From Mangrovimonas yunxiaonensis (GTDB taxonomy: Bacteria; Bacteroidota; Bacteroidia; Flavobacteriales; Flavobacteriaceae), in contig NZ_JPFK01000005.1 of NCBI RefSeq assembly GCF_000733475.1, positions 124,001 through 188,000 on the forward strand: a stretch of DNA of 64,000 nt. The letters are read 5' to 3'. Below the pieces are notes generated by a model. That model saw nothing but the letters and a program-made list of their open reading frames with translations, had not been told where the DNA came from and did no database searches. Each line of letters begins with the position of its first letter. The first letter of the stretch is position 1. Of this stretch, positions 9,008 to 17,254 are shown piece after piece. The translations under genes and the position numbers were made by a program.

Positions 9008-10165
9008 ATGAAATACATTAAAAAACTAGGCCAGTGGTTAGCTGCTTTAATCGCTTTGCTTATTCTTGCCCTTTACAGTACCGACACCGATTACCTCCTT
9101 AAAGCCGTTAGAACCATTTATTTTAATGGCCATACCACCGCTTTTTTAGATGACTACAAATATTTTGAAAACAAGCCACTAAACATTACCACCACACAAC
9201 CTTGGCCCAACCATAAAAATTACAATACGGCACAAGAAACACCCAAACTGGCTGAAACCAATAAAGATTTAGGAACCGTTGCCTATGTTATTATTAAAAA
9301 TGATAGCATTTGGTATGAAAACTATTACGACGGGTATGATGAAAGCTCCAAATCCAACTCTTTTTCTATGGCCAAGAGCTATGTTTCTGCCCTTCTGGGC
9401 AAGGCCATAATGGACGGCTACATTAAAAGTCTAGACCAGCCTGTTTGCGACTTTATGCCCGAGTTTTGCGAAGGCGAAGCCGCAAAAATGACCGTAGGCG
9501 ATTTATCCAGCATGGCTTCTGGCACCAATTGGGACGAACGCTACTATTCGCCATTCTCTATTACAACTCGCGCCTATTTTGATGACGATTTAACCAAAGT
9601 AATGTCTGGACTTAAAGTTGTTAACACCCCAGGAAAAGCATTTAAGTATGCCAGTGGCGACACACAAATGCTCGCCATAGTTATAGAACGTGCCACCGGA
9701 AAAAAGCTTTACAACTATCTTACAGAAAGCTTCTGGAAACCATTGGGCAGCGAAAACCAAGCCCTCTGGCAGTTAGACAGCGATGGCCACGACCTAGTTA
9801 AGGCCTATTGTTGTATTGCCAGCAACGCTAAAGACTTTGCGCGTATGGGCAAACTCTATAAGGATTACGGAAAATGGCAAGGAAAACAAATTCTAGATTC
9901 GGCTTTTATTGCAAAATCTATAACCCCCCGTTTTAAAGAAAGCCCCCAGTATGGTTACGGTTGGTGGTTGCGAAACATGGGAGACAAGTCCTTTTTCATG
10001 ATGCGGGGCCACTTGGGGCAATATGTTATTGTAGAGCCCAACGACAATGTTATTATTGTGCGTTTAGGGCACTCTAAAGGTCCCGGCGATGCCGTAGCCA
10101 CCTTTACACCAGACATTACAACCTATATAGAAGAAGCTTATAACATGTTAAACAATGCTCTCTAA
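9008..10165 (+). CDS. Serine hydrolase, beta-lactamase/DD-peptidase fold (family S12 type)
   Basis: The 385-residue protein starts with a membrane anchor or signal (residues 11-25 hydrophobic) and then carries class C beta-lactamase-like motifs: S-M-A-K (nucleophile Ser about 120, Lys about 123), Y-A-S (Tyr about 214) and a late G-H-L-G-Q that takes the place of K-T-G near residue 334. Such proteins include esterases, D-amino-acid peptidases and carboxypeptidases; true beta-lactamase activity should not be assumed. It overlaps the following exonuclease gene by 11 bases. Confidence 0.88.
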   Translation: MKYIKKLGQWLAALIALLILALYSTDTDYLLKAVRTIYFNGHTTAFLDDYKYFENKPLNITTTQPWPNHKNYNTAQETPKLAETNKDLGTVAYVIIKNDSIWYENYYDGYDESSKSNSFSMAKSYVSALLGKAIMDGYIKSLDQPVCDFMPEFCEGEAAKMTVGDLSSMASGTNWDERYYSPFSITTRAYFDDDLTKVMSGLKVVNTPGKAFKYASGDTQMLAIVIERATGKKLYNYLTESFWKPLGSENQALWQLDSDGHDLVKAYCCIASNAKDFARMGKLYKDYGKWQGKQILDSAFIAKSITPRFKESPQYGYGWWLRNMGDKSFFMMRGHLGQYVIVEPNDNVIIVRLGHSKGPGDAVATFTPDITTYIEEAYNMLNNAL

Positions 10166-10868
10166 ACTACATTTAGAAAACATATTATTCCTAGATATTG
10201 AAACCGTTCCGGAAACGCCAAAATTTTCAGATTTGGACACCACCAAGCAACTGCTATGGGAAACCAAATCGAAATACCAACGCAAGGACGAGTTTACTGC
10301 CGAAGCATTTTACGACCGCGCCGGTATTTGGGCCGAATTTGGAAAAATTGTCTGCATTTCTGTCGGATATTTTAAGATTACCAACGATGTAAGAACGTTT
10401 CGGGTAACCTCCTTCTACGGCGATGAAATAACTATTTTAAAAGACTTTAAAGCCCTTTTAACAACACACTTTCACCAAGCAAAACACTTGCTGTGCGCCC
10501 ACAACGGAAAGGAATTCGACTTTCCTTATATTGCCAGAAGAATGATTATCCACGGCATACAGCTTCCTCATAAATTAAACCTGTTTGGAAAAAAACCGTG
10601 GGAAGTTCCTCATTTAGACACCTTAGAACTATGGAAATTTGGCGACTATAAAAATTACACCTCCCTAAAATTACTAACCCATGTTTTAGGCATTCCGTCG
10701 CCAAAAGACGATATAGATGGCAGTGAAGTTTACCGTGTGTTTTACGAAGAACAGGACATAGACCGCATTATAAAATACTGCGAAAAAGATACCGTGGCCG
10801 TGGCTCAAATTTTGCTGCGTTTACGCGGAGACACCCTTCTACATGACAATGAAATTACCCATATATAA
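10155..10868 (+). CDS. 3'-5' exonuclease of the PolB-like DEDD superfamily
   Basis: The 237-residue protein shows the first exonuclease motif F-L-D-I-E-T-V-P (about residues 13-20), the second around A-H-N-G-K-E-F-D-F-P (about 116-125), and the third near Y-C-E-K-D-T-V-A, which gives the four acidic metal ligands expected of a DEDDy nuclease. It resembles stand-alone predicted exonucleases related to the proofreading domain of DNA polymerase B. There is no polymerase domain. Its substrate in the cell is not known. Confidence 0.85.
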   Translation: MLSKLHLENILFLDIETVPETPKFSDLDTTKQLLWETKSKYQRKDEFTAEAFYDRAGIWAEFGKIVCISVGYFKITNDVRTFRVTSFYGDEITILKDFKALLTTHFHQAKHLLCAHNGKEFDFPYIARRMIIHGIQLPHKLNLFGKKPWEVPHLDTLELWKFGDYKNYTSLKLLTHVLGIPSPKDDIDGSEVYRVFYEEQDIDRIIKYCEKDTVAVAQILLRLRGDTLLHDNEITHI

Positions 10869-10875
10869 CATTTAA

Positions 10876-12567
10876 ATGACCCATAACCCCATACTTTCTG
10901 TAACCGACCTAGCCATTTCATTTACCTCCCAAAAAGAGACCAATCAGGTTATTCATGGCATATCCTATCAACTTTACCCCAACGAAATTCTGGGTATTGT
11001 AGGCGAGTCTGGTTCTGGAAAATCGGTGTCTTCCTTAGCGATTATGGGCCTGCTACCCAAGCGTATTACTCGTATAACCCAAGGAAAAATAACCTATTTG
11101 GGGCAAAACCTTACCACATTAACAAACAAAGCATTTCAAACCATACGCGGCCGTGAAATTGCCATGATTTTTCAAGAACCTATGAGTTCGCTAAACCCTT
11201 CTATGATATGTGGCAAACAGGTTGAAGAAATTTTATTGCAACACACAACCCTGTCCAAAACAGAGGCAAAAGCTGAAACCCTATCGTTATTCGAAAAAGT
11301 AAAACTCCCCGACCCCAAACGAGTGTATACGGCCTACCCTCACGAAATTTCCGGTGGGCAAAAGCAACGTGTTATGATTGCCATGGCCATTGCTTGTAAA
11401 CCTAAAATATTAATTGCCGACGAACCTACGACCGCTTTGGATGTTACCGTTCAAAAAGAGATTATCCAATTGCTAAAAACGCTTCAGAAAGAAACTAAAA
11501 TGAGCATTATCTTTATATCTCACGATTTGTCTCTAGTTTCTGAAATTGCCCATAGGGTTCTGGTCATGTACCAAGGCCATATTGTAGAACAAGGCCATTG
11601 CCAGGATATTTTTAAAGCGCCAACACACCTCTATACCCAAGCTCTCATCGCCTCTAAACCAACTTTTGGCGAGCGTTTACAGCAATTACCAACCATTAAG
11701 GATTACATAGAAGGCACTACAAAAACCGCCATTGTTACCAAAGCAGAACGCGACAAACGCCATCAGGCCATTTATGCCAAGCCCCCTTTATTGGAGGTTG
11801 TTAATCTTGAAAAGGCGTATTTTTCGAAAACAGGCTGGTTTACAAAACCCGATGTGTTTAAAGCCGTAAACCAGGTGAGTTTTAAGCTTTATGAAGGAGA
11901 AACCCTAGGTTTGGTTGGCGAATCGGGCTGCGGAAAATCTACGCTATCTAACGCCATTTTACTGTTAGACAAAGCCACCTCTGGGGCTATTTTATACAAA
12001 GGCCGGGACATTACACAACTTAATAAGGCCGAGGAGCGCGCTTTACGAAAAGACATCCAAATTATTTTTCAAGATCCTTACGCCTCGTTAAACCCACGCA
12101 TTCCCGTTGGTAGGGCTATTTTAGAACCCATGCAGGTTCATGGCATAGAACAGACAAACAGCGCTAGAAAAAACAAGGTTATTGATTTGTTGGAGCGTGT
12201 TGGGCTTTCGGCTTCCGATTTTAATAAGTACCCCCACGAGTTTTCCGGTGGGCAAAGACAACGTATTGGTATTGCTAGGGCCATTGCATTAAATCCTAAG
12301 CTTATTATTTGCGACGAATCGGTTTCGGCTTTGGATATTTCAGTGCAGGCGCAGGTTCTTAATTTGCTTAACGACCTGAAAGCGAACTACAACTTCACCT
12401 ACATTTTTATTTCGCACGACCTATCGGTTGTAAAGTATATGTCGGATCAATTGTTGGTGATGAACCAAGGTAAGATTGAAGAATTGGGCGATGCCGATGC
12501 GATTTATGCGGCGCCCAAAAAAGCGTACACCAAAAAACTAATTAATGCTATCCCAAAAGGGTTATAG
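10876..12567 (+). CDS. Fused dipeptide/oligopeptide ABC transporter ATP-binding protein
   Basis: Two ABC ATPase halves are joined in one 563-residue chain, as in YejF or a DppD-DppF fusion. The first Walker A, G-E-S-G-S-G-K-S, is at residues 43-50 with signature I-S-G-G-Q; the second, G-E-S-G-C-G-K-S, is near 349-356 with signature F-S-G-G-Q. Both Walker B/switch His regions (I-F-I-S-H-D-L-S) are intact. The peptide-transporter C-terminal extension follows each half. No permease or binding-protein gene lies nearby, so its membrane partners must be encoded elsewhere. Confidence 0.95.
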   Translation: MTHNPILSVTDLAISFTSQKETNQVIHGISYQLYPNEILGIVGESGSGKSVSSLAIMGLLPKRITRITQGKITYLGQNLTTLTNKAFQTIRGREIAMIFQEPMSSLNPSMICGKQVEEILLQHTTLSKTEAKAETLSLFEKVKLPDPKRVYTAYPHEISGGQKQRVMIAMAIACKPKILIADEPTTALDVTVQKEIIQLLKTLQKETKMSIIFISHDLSLVSEIAHRVLVMYQGHIVEQGHCQDIFKAPTHLYTQALIASKPTFGERLQQLPTIKDYIEGTTKTAIVTKAERDKRHQAIYAKPPLLEVVNLEKAYFSKTGWFTKPDVFKAVNQVSFKLYEGETLGLVGESGCGKSTLSNAILLLDKATSGAILYKGRDITQLNKAEERALRKDIQIIFQDPYASLNPRIPVGRAILEPMQVHGIEQTNSARKNKVIDLLERVGLSASDFNKYPHEFSGGQRQRIGIARAIALNPKLIICDESVSALDISVQAQVLNLLNDLKANYNFTYIFISHDLSVVKYMSDQLLVMNQGKIEELGDADAIYAAPKKAYTKKLINAIPKGL

Positions 12568-12687
12568 CATTAATAGCTTTTTAGTTAAATAGACCATTCC
12601 TTTAAAAAACTGAAAATGTTCCTTAATCGTTTCTTGGAATTTACTTGTTGTAGGTTGTTTAGGTAGATTTGTTGCTGTTTCATTCAT
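12562..12687 (-). CDS. Possible 41-residue peptide gene
   Basis: An ATG at 12687-12685 opens a 41-codon frame that ends at TAA 12564-12562, overlapping the ABC gene's end by 6 bases in convergent orientation. The peptide is polar and Thr/Pro-rich at first and basic-hydrophobic at its end (T-K-K-L-L-M-L). I do not recognise it. No consensus TAnnTTTG box is seen upstream, but a perfect 8-bp dyad is present at 12716-12736. It may be chance coding potential; comparison with related genomes would decide. Confidence 0.25.
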   Translation of the reverse strand: MNETATNLPKQPTTSKFQETIKEHFQFFKGMVYLTKKLLML

Positions 12688-12715
12688 AAGTACAATTCAT
12701 GATTATGTTATGAAC

Positions 12716-12736
12716 ATCATAAATTAAGTTTATGAT
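12716..12736. promoter_or_regulatory. Perfect 8-bp inverted repeat, possible operator
   Basis: Arms ATCATAAA and TTTATGAT are separated by 5 bases. Additional TTCAT/ATGAA half-sites lie at 12696-12715. The arrangement would suit a dimeric regulator or a short RNA stem. It lies about 30 bases upstream of the possible 41-codon minus-strand ORF. Confidence 0.35.
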
Positions 12737-12862
12737 AGATTTGGTTTAGTTTGGGACTACTAATATGAAAAAGTTTTTTGAAAAAATCTGCTGAAACACC
12801 ATAAATTTCGTTGAAATACATATTTTTTTAACATTTAGGCTATTTTTGAAAATTTATTCCTA

Positions 12863-12890
12863 CAAAAAAAAGCCGCTTGTAGCGGCCTTT
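12863..12890 (-). terminator. Rho-independent terminator of the scoAB unit
   Basis: A G+C-rich stem (GCCGCT, loop TGT, AGCGGC at 12872-12886) is followed on the minus strand by a run of eight Us (A-run 12863-12871 on the plus strand). It lies 33 bases beyond the scoB stop. Confidence 0.85.
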
Positions 12891-12918
12891 ACTTTTTAAT
12901 GTGTTGTTGTTGTGGTAT

Positions 12919-13572
12919 TTATAACTGCATTTCGGGCACTTCACCATCAATTATTAGGGTACCTTCTGTAGCTTGCTTAATATCTTCTACGCTCACACCA
13001 GGAGCTCTTTCTACCAAATAAAAGGCATTATCCTTAATTTCTAGTACTGCCAAATTGGTAACAATTTTGGTTACACAGCCCACGCCTGTTAAGGGCAAGC
13101 TACATTGTTTTAACAACTTCGATTCGCCTTTCTTGTTGGTATGCATCATGGCTACGATAATATTTTCTGCGCTTGCTACCAAATCCATGGCGCCGCCCAT
13201 ACCCTTTACCATTTTCCCCGGAATTTTCCAGTTGGCGATGTCGCCATTTTGAGCCACTTCCATAGCCCCTAATATGGTTAGGTCTACGTGCTGGCCGCGA
13301 ATCATGGAGAAACTCATGGAGGAATCGAAAAAACTAGCGCCTGGTAACGCTGTTATGGTCTGCTTTCCTGCATTTATCAAATCGGCATCTTCTTCACCTT
13401 CAAAAGGAAACGGTCCCATGCCCAATATGCCATTTTCACTTTGAAATTCAACTTCTATATCGTCTCTTACAAAATTGGCCACTAGGGTTGGAATTCCTAT
13501 TCCTAAATTCACGTAATACCCGTTTTTCACTTCTTTGGCAATACGTTGTGCTATTCCGTTTTTATCTAACAT
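12919..13572 (-). CDS. scoB: 3-oxoacid CoA-transferase subunit B
   Basis: This is the catalytic subunit of a type I CoA-transferase that moves CoA from succinyl-CoA (or acetyl-CoA) to acetoacetate or another short acid. The 217-residue length fits subunit B. The catalytic glutamate sits in S-E-N-G-I-L-G-M-G-P near residue 48, and L-G-I-G-I-P-T-L-V is near residue 23. Only two bases separate it from the subunit A gene upstream. Acetoacetate is the usual substrate of such pairs, but neighbours do not prove it. Confidence 0.93.
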   Translation of the reverse strand: MLDKNGIAQRIAKEVKNGYYVNLGIGIPTLVANFVRDDIEVEFQSENGILGMGPFPFEGEEDADLINAGKQTITALPGASFFDSSMSFSMIRGQHVDLTILGAMEVAQNGDIANWKIPGKMVKGMGGAMDLVASAENIIVAMMHTNKKGESKLLKQCSLPLTGVGCVTKIVTNLAVLEIKDNAFYLVERAPGVSVEDIKQATEGTLIIDGEVPEMQL

Positions 13573-13574
13573 AA

Positions 13575-14276
13575 CTAAGCTTTTTGTCTTACTGTTCGTT
13601 GTTCAATGCGCTTTTCGTAATCTGCTCCTTGGAAAATACGCTGCACAAAAATTCCCGGGATATGGATTTGGTTAGGGTCTAATGTGCCAGCCGGCACCAA
13701 TTCTTCTACCTCTGCCACAGTTATTGTAGCGGCACCACACATGCTGGGGTTAAAATTTCTGGCTGTTCCTTTAAAGATTAAATTTCCGGCCTCGTCGCCT
13801 TTCCAAGCCTTAACAAAAGCAAAATCGGCTTTAAACGCTTCCTCTAACACATACATTTTCCCGTTAAACGCTCTAGTTTCCTTGCCTTCGGCAACTTCGG
13901 TACCATAGCCTGCCGGGGTGTAAAACGCTGGAAAGCCCGATTGTGCAGCTTTACACCTTTCGGCCAAAGTGCCCTGCGGAACTAGTTCGACATCCAACTC
14001 GCCCGATAGCATTTGGCGCTCAAACTCGTCGTTTTCACCAACATAGGAAGAAATCATTTTTTTTATTTGTCGCTTTTGAAGCAATAAGCCCAAGCCAAAA
14101 TCGTCTACACCTGCGTTGTTTGAAATGCAGGTCAGCCCTTTAATGTTTAATTTTACGAGTTCTGAAATGGCATTTTCTGGAATACCGCACAAGCCAAACC
14201 CCCCTAACATAAGGGTCATGTTGTCCTGAATACCCTGTAATGCTTCAGAAACATTCGCCACTTTTTTATTTATCAT
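13575..14276 (-). CDS. scoA: 3-oxoacid CoA-transferase subunit A
   Basis: The 233-residue subunit A of the same enzyme carries the CoA-binding loop [10 protein letters not shown] near residue 26 and the family's [11 protein letters not shown] segment near residue 53. It is the first gene of a two-gene unit with scoB. A TATTTTTG box lies 30 bases upstream, and a strong terminator follows scoB, so the pair looks like a self-contained transcription unit used in ketone-body or short-chain acyl-CoA metabolism. Confidence 0.93.
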   Translation of the reverse strand: MINKKVANVSEALQGIQDNMTLMLGGFGLCGIPENAISELVKLNIKGLTCISNNAGVDDFGLGLLLQKRQIKKMISSYVGENDEFERQMLSGELDVELVPQGTLAERCKAAQSGFPAFYTPAGYGTEVAEGKETRAFNGKMYVLEEAFKADFAFVKAWKGDEAGNLIFKGTARNFNPSMCGAATITVAEVEELVPAGTLDPNQIHIPGIFVQRIFQGADYEKRIEQRTVRQKA

Positions 14277-14306
14277 TTTTTAAACCTTTTTTACTAGCGA
14301 AAAATA

Positions 14307-14336
14307 CAAAAATACGAGGAGATGTGTTAATTGAAA
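14307..14336 (-). promoter_or_regulatory. Candidate promoter of scoAB
   Basis: On the minus strand a TATTTTTG box (plus 14307-14314) is preceded by TTTC (plus 14333-14336) at 18-base spacing, close to the Bacteroidota TTTG-N19-TAnnTTTG arrangement. Confidence 0.5.
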
Positions 14337-14389
14337 GCTTTAAAAATTGTTGCATGTCTTTTATTAAACCTGCTGCTACAAGTAGTCAT

Positions 14390-14423
14390 AAAAAAACCAC
14401 TTCGTTTTTTGAAGTGGTTTTTA
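14390..14423 (-). terminator. Terminator of the PBP/gldH/ricT unit
   Basis: A 12-bp stem (arms 14392-14403 and 14411-14422) with a T-rich loop ends in Us on the minus strand. It begins 4 bases after the end of the class A PBP gene. Confidence 0.85.
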
Positions 14424-14426
14424 GTA

Positions 14427-16760
14427 TTAAAATTCTAGTTCTTCTGGAATATCCTCTTCTGGAGAGGCATCGCCTTGCCCCTCTGGGTCGTACTTGGCGC
14501 AGTTTACCTCTATTGTTAGGTCTTGGGGTTTTAAAAACTCGCCTTTCGAGACATTAAGCTGGTCGTCTTGGTAACAACTTTTCATAAACATGCCCCAAAT
14601 GGGTAAAGCCATTGAGGCGCCTTGCCCATAGGTAATGGTTCTAAAGTGCGCAGCACGATCTTCGGCTCCTACCCAAACACCTGTCACTAAATTTGGCACC
14701 ATGCCCATAAACCAACCATCACTCTGGTTTTGGGTGGTTCCTGTTTTTCCGGCTATGGGGTTTGACAATTCGTATGGATAGCCTGTAATAATCTCCTTGT
14801 AAACGGCGCTCCATTTATCGGCGCCTTTATGCCTTAGCCTTCTACCAGAGCCGCTTTCTGTAACACCTTCTAATAAGTTTACCGTAACATAGGCTGTTTC
14901 GGCACTTAGTACATCTTTAGATTCTGGTTTAAATTGGTATAAGATGGTACCATTTTTATCCTCGATATGGGTTACCATAACGGGTTTGTTGTAAACACCT
15001 TGGTTAGCAAAGGTGGCATAAGCGGCTACCATTTCGTATACGCTTAAATCTGCCGAGCCCAAACCTATGGAAGGAACTACTGGTATTTCGGCTTCGACTC
15101 CTAATTTTTTCACTAGGTCTACCACGGGCTGTGGCCCAACCTTATCCATTAGTCTTGCTGTAATGGTGTTTACAGAATTGGCCAAAGCACTTTTTAAGGT
15201 AATGCTTCCGCCGTATTCGCCACCAGCATTTTTTGGGGTCCAAGCTTTAGTATTGCCATATTTACCTGCCTCTATGGTAATTTGTGTGTTTGGCAGTTTA
15301 TCGCATGGCGAAAGGTGAAGTTGGTCTATGGCTGTGGCATAAACAAAGGGTTTAAATGTAGACCCTACCTGACGCTTGCTCTGTTTTACATGGTCGTACT
15401 GAAAGTGTTTGTAGTTCATGCCGCCTACCCAAACTTTTACATGGCCAGTTTGGGGGTCCATGGACATCATACCGGGGTGCAAAAAGGATTTATAGTACCT
15501 CATAGAGTCTAGAGGTTTCATAATGGTATCTATTTCGCCTTTCCACGAAAACACGGTCATTTGTGTGGGCTGGCTAAACGATTTGATAATCTCTTCATCA
15601 GATTTCTTTAAATCGTATTTCATGTGTCGCCAACGTTCAGACTGTTTCATCGAGCGCTTTAACAGGCCGTCTATTTCGCTTTGTGTTAGCCCTAAAAACG
15701 GGGCTGTTGGGTTTCGCTGTGGGGTATTTTGGTGGTCGAACTCGGCCTGCAACCTTGGCATGTGCTGTTGTACAGCATACTCGGCATGTTGTTGCATACG
15801 CGAGTCTATGGTGGTGTACACTTTTAACCCATCGCCATAAAGGTTGTATTTTGAGCCATCTGGTTTTGGGTTATCCTCGATCCACTGTTTCATAAAGTCG
15901 CGCAAAAACTCCCTAAAATAGGTTGCTACCCCTTCTTTATGCGATTCTGGCGAGTAGTTTAAATCTAGTTTGGTGCTTTGCAGCGAATCTTTTACGGCTT
16001 CGTTAATATATCCGTATTTTTCCATTTGACTTAACACCACATCGCGCCTATTTCTGGTTCCAATGGGATTGCGGTGTGGTCTTGGATTATAGAGAGAGGA
16101 GTTTTTAAACATCCCAACCAACATGGCCGATTCCTTAATGTTTAAGTCCCTTGGCTCCTTGTTAAAGTAAATTCTCGAGGCAGAGCGAATACCATCGGCA
16201 TTATTGCCAAAATCGTAAATATTAAAATACATGGCAATAATTTCTTCCTTGGTATACTGGCGCTCCAAACGAATGGCTATAATCCATTCTTTTATTTTTT
16301 GAATGATCCTTTCGGCTATGTTGCTAGAGCCTTCGCCATGAAACAACTGTTTTGCCAACTGCTGTGAAATTGTACTGGCACCGCCGCCACTTCCCATTTT
16401 TACAACGGCTCTTAGGGTTCCCCAGGCGTCAATTCCAGAATGGCTATAATAGCGGGCATCTTCTGTAGCGATTAGGGCATCTATTAAATGTTGTGGCAGG
16501 TCTTCGTAACCAACGGGGGTTCTGTTGTCGTTAAAATAAAATTTTCCCAGAGTTTGGCCATCTGCAGAGATAACTTCGGTTGCCAAATTGGTTTTTGGAT
16601 TTTCTAAAACAGTATGGTCTGGCATGTCGCCAAACACCTCAAAACGCGCCAATAAAAATAACAGGGCGATAAAAACGAGACCCGCTAAAAAAAGCCCCCA
16701 AAACCATTTTACATAGGTCGAAAAATCGTGTTCTTGTTTAACTTGTTTTTTCTTTGCCAT
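14427..16760 (-). CDS. Class A penicillin-binding protein (glycosyltransferase/transpeptidase)
   Basis: This bifunctional peptidoglycan synthase polymerises lipid II and cross-links stems. The 777-residue chain has one membrane anchor (about residues 17-40), a GT51 domain with the catalytic E-D in A-T-E-D-A-R-Y-Y-S-H-S-G-I-D (about 94-107), and a transpeptidase domain with S-T-F-K (Ser about 467), S-V-N and K-T-G-T (about 670). It resembles PBP1a. It starts 5 bases after gldH, so it is read from the same message. The acidic C-terminal tail is short and low-complexity. Confidence 0.95.
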   Translation of the reverse strand: MAKKKQVKQEHDFSTYVKWFWGLFLAGLVFIALLFLLARFEVFGDMPDHTVLENPKTNLATEVISADGQTLGKFYFNDNRTPVGYEDLPQHLIDALIATEDARYYSHSGIDAWGTLRAVVKMGSGGGASTISQQLAKQLFHGEGSSNIAERIIQKIKEWIIAIRLERQYTKEEIIAMYFNIYDFGNNADGIRSASRIYFNKEPRDLNIKESAMLVGMFKNSSLYNPRPHRNPIGTRNRRDVVLSQMEKYGYINEAVKDSLQSTKLDLNYSPESHKEGVATYFREFLRDFMKQWIEDNPKPDGSKYNLYGDGLKVYTTIDSRMQQHAEYAVQQHMPRLQAEFDHQNTPQRNPTAPFLGLTQSEIDGLLKRSMKQSERWRHMKYDLKKSDEEIIKSFSQPTQMTVFSWKGEIDTIMKPLDSMRYYKSFLHPGMMSMDPQTGHVKVWVGGMNYKHFQYDHVKQSKRQVGSTFKPFVYATAIDQLHLSPCDKLPNTQITIEAGKYGNTKAWTPKNAGGEYGGSITLKSALANSVNTITARLMDKVGPQPVVDLVKKLGVEAEIPVVPSIGLGSADLSVYEMVAAYATFANQGVYNKPVMVTHIEDKNGTILYQFKPESKDVLSAETAYVTVNLLEGVTESGSGRRLRHKGADKWSAVYKEIITGYPYELSNPIAGKTGTTQNQSDGWFMGMVPNLVTGVWVGAEDRAAHFRTITYGQGASMALPIWGMFMKSCYQDDQLNVSKGEFLKPQDLTIEVNCAKYDPEGQGDASPEEDIPEELEF

Positions 16761-16765
16761 ACATG

Positions 16766-17254
16766 CTATTTTATTTCTGGTATTTCTATGCTAAACCCTA
16801 CATCCGATACCCCTTCTAGGTTTACTACACCGTTTATTTTGCCGTTTTCGCGCATGGCCTGTTGAATGTTTAGGGTATACGTTCCTGGTTCTTTAAAGAT
16901 AACACCTTCTTTATACCACAGCTTGTTTTCCTTAATGTCTGAAAATCCAGTTCCTAGCAGTTCGCCATTGGGCTTGGCCATTTTATACTCTAAGGTATCT
17001 TTTATGGTTTTCCCATGCGGAAAGTTCATTTCAACAATTAAAAACAAGTTGTTGTACTTGTATTTTTGTGTGTTTCTTAAGTTAACGTATACATTATACG
17101 GCTGTAAGGTGTCTGGCGGATGTATTTTAAAAGACACCACAGAATCTTTATGCCATTTTAATTCTGGAATGGTTTTGTACGAACTAAGCGCCACCTTGTT
17201 ATTACACGCTAAAACTAACAAGCAACTAAAAAAAAGGACGATGCTATTTCGCAT
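16766..17254 (-). CDS. gldH: Gliding motility lipoprotein GldH
   Basis: GldH is a lipoprotein needed for gliding and associated with the type IX secretion/gliding machinery in flavobacteria. The 162-residue product has a lipoprotein signal with L-V-L-A-C and lipidated Cys17. I chose the ATG at 17254 rather than an upstream frame opening at 17332, because only this start places the signal peptide at the N terminus. It overlaps the ricT end by 11 bases. The gldH-ricT neighbourhood is familiar to me from other flavobacteria. Confidence 0.88.
   Translation of the reverse strand: MRNSIVLFFSCLLVLACNNKVALSSYKTIPELKWHKDSVVSFKIHPPDTLQPYNVYVNLRNTQKYKYNNLFLIVEMNFPHGKTIKDTLEYKMAKPNGELLGTGFSDIKENKLWYKEGVIFKEPGTYTLNIQQAMRENGKINGVVNLEGVSDVGFSIEIPEIK

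Larger units (their letters stand above)
12568..12918. other. 351-bp intergenic region, AT-rich
   Basis: The region separates convergent genes. It holds the possible small minus-strand ORF (12562-12687), a perfect dyad at 12716-12736, an isolated TATTTTTG on the plus strand at 12841-12848 that leads only into the terminator, and the scoB terminator hairpin at 12863-12890. Between about 12740 and 12840 I see nothing beyond AT-rich sequence. Confidence 0.6.

Noticed and set aside
12841-12848. TATTTTTG promoter-like box on the plus strand
   Set aside because: Leads straight into the scoAB terminator and no plus-strand gene follows; AT-rich DNA gives such boxes by chance.
14240-14557. Plus-strand ORF of 105 codons over the scoA start and the PBP end
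   Set aside because: Shadow of two clear minus-strand genes and a terminator; no signal or domain.
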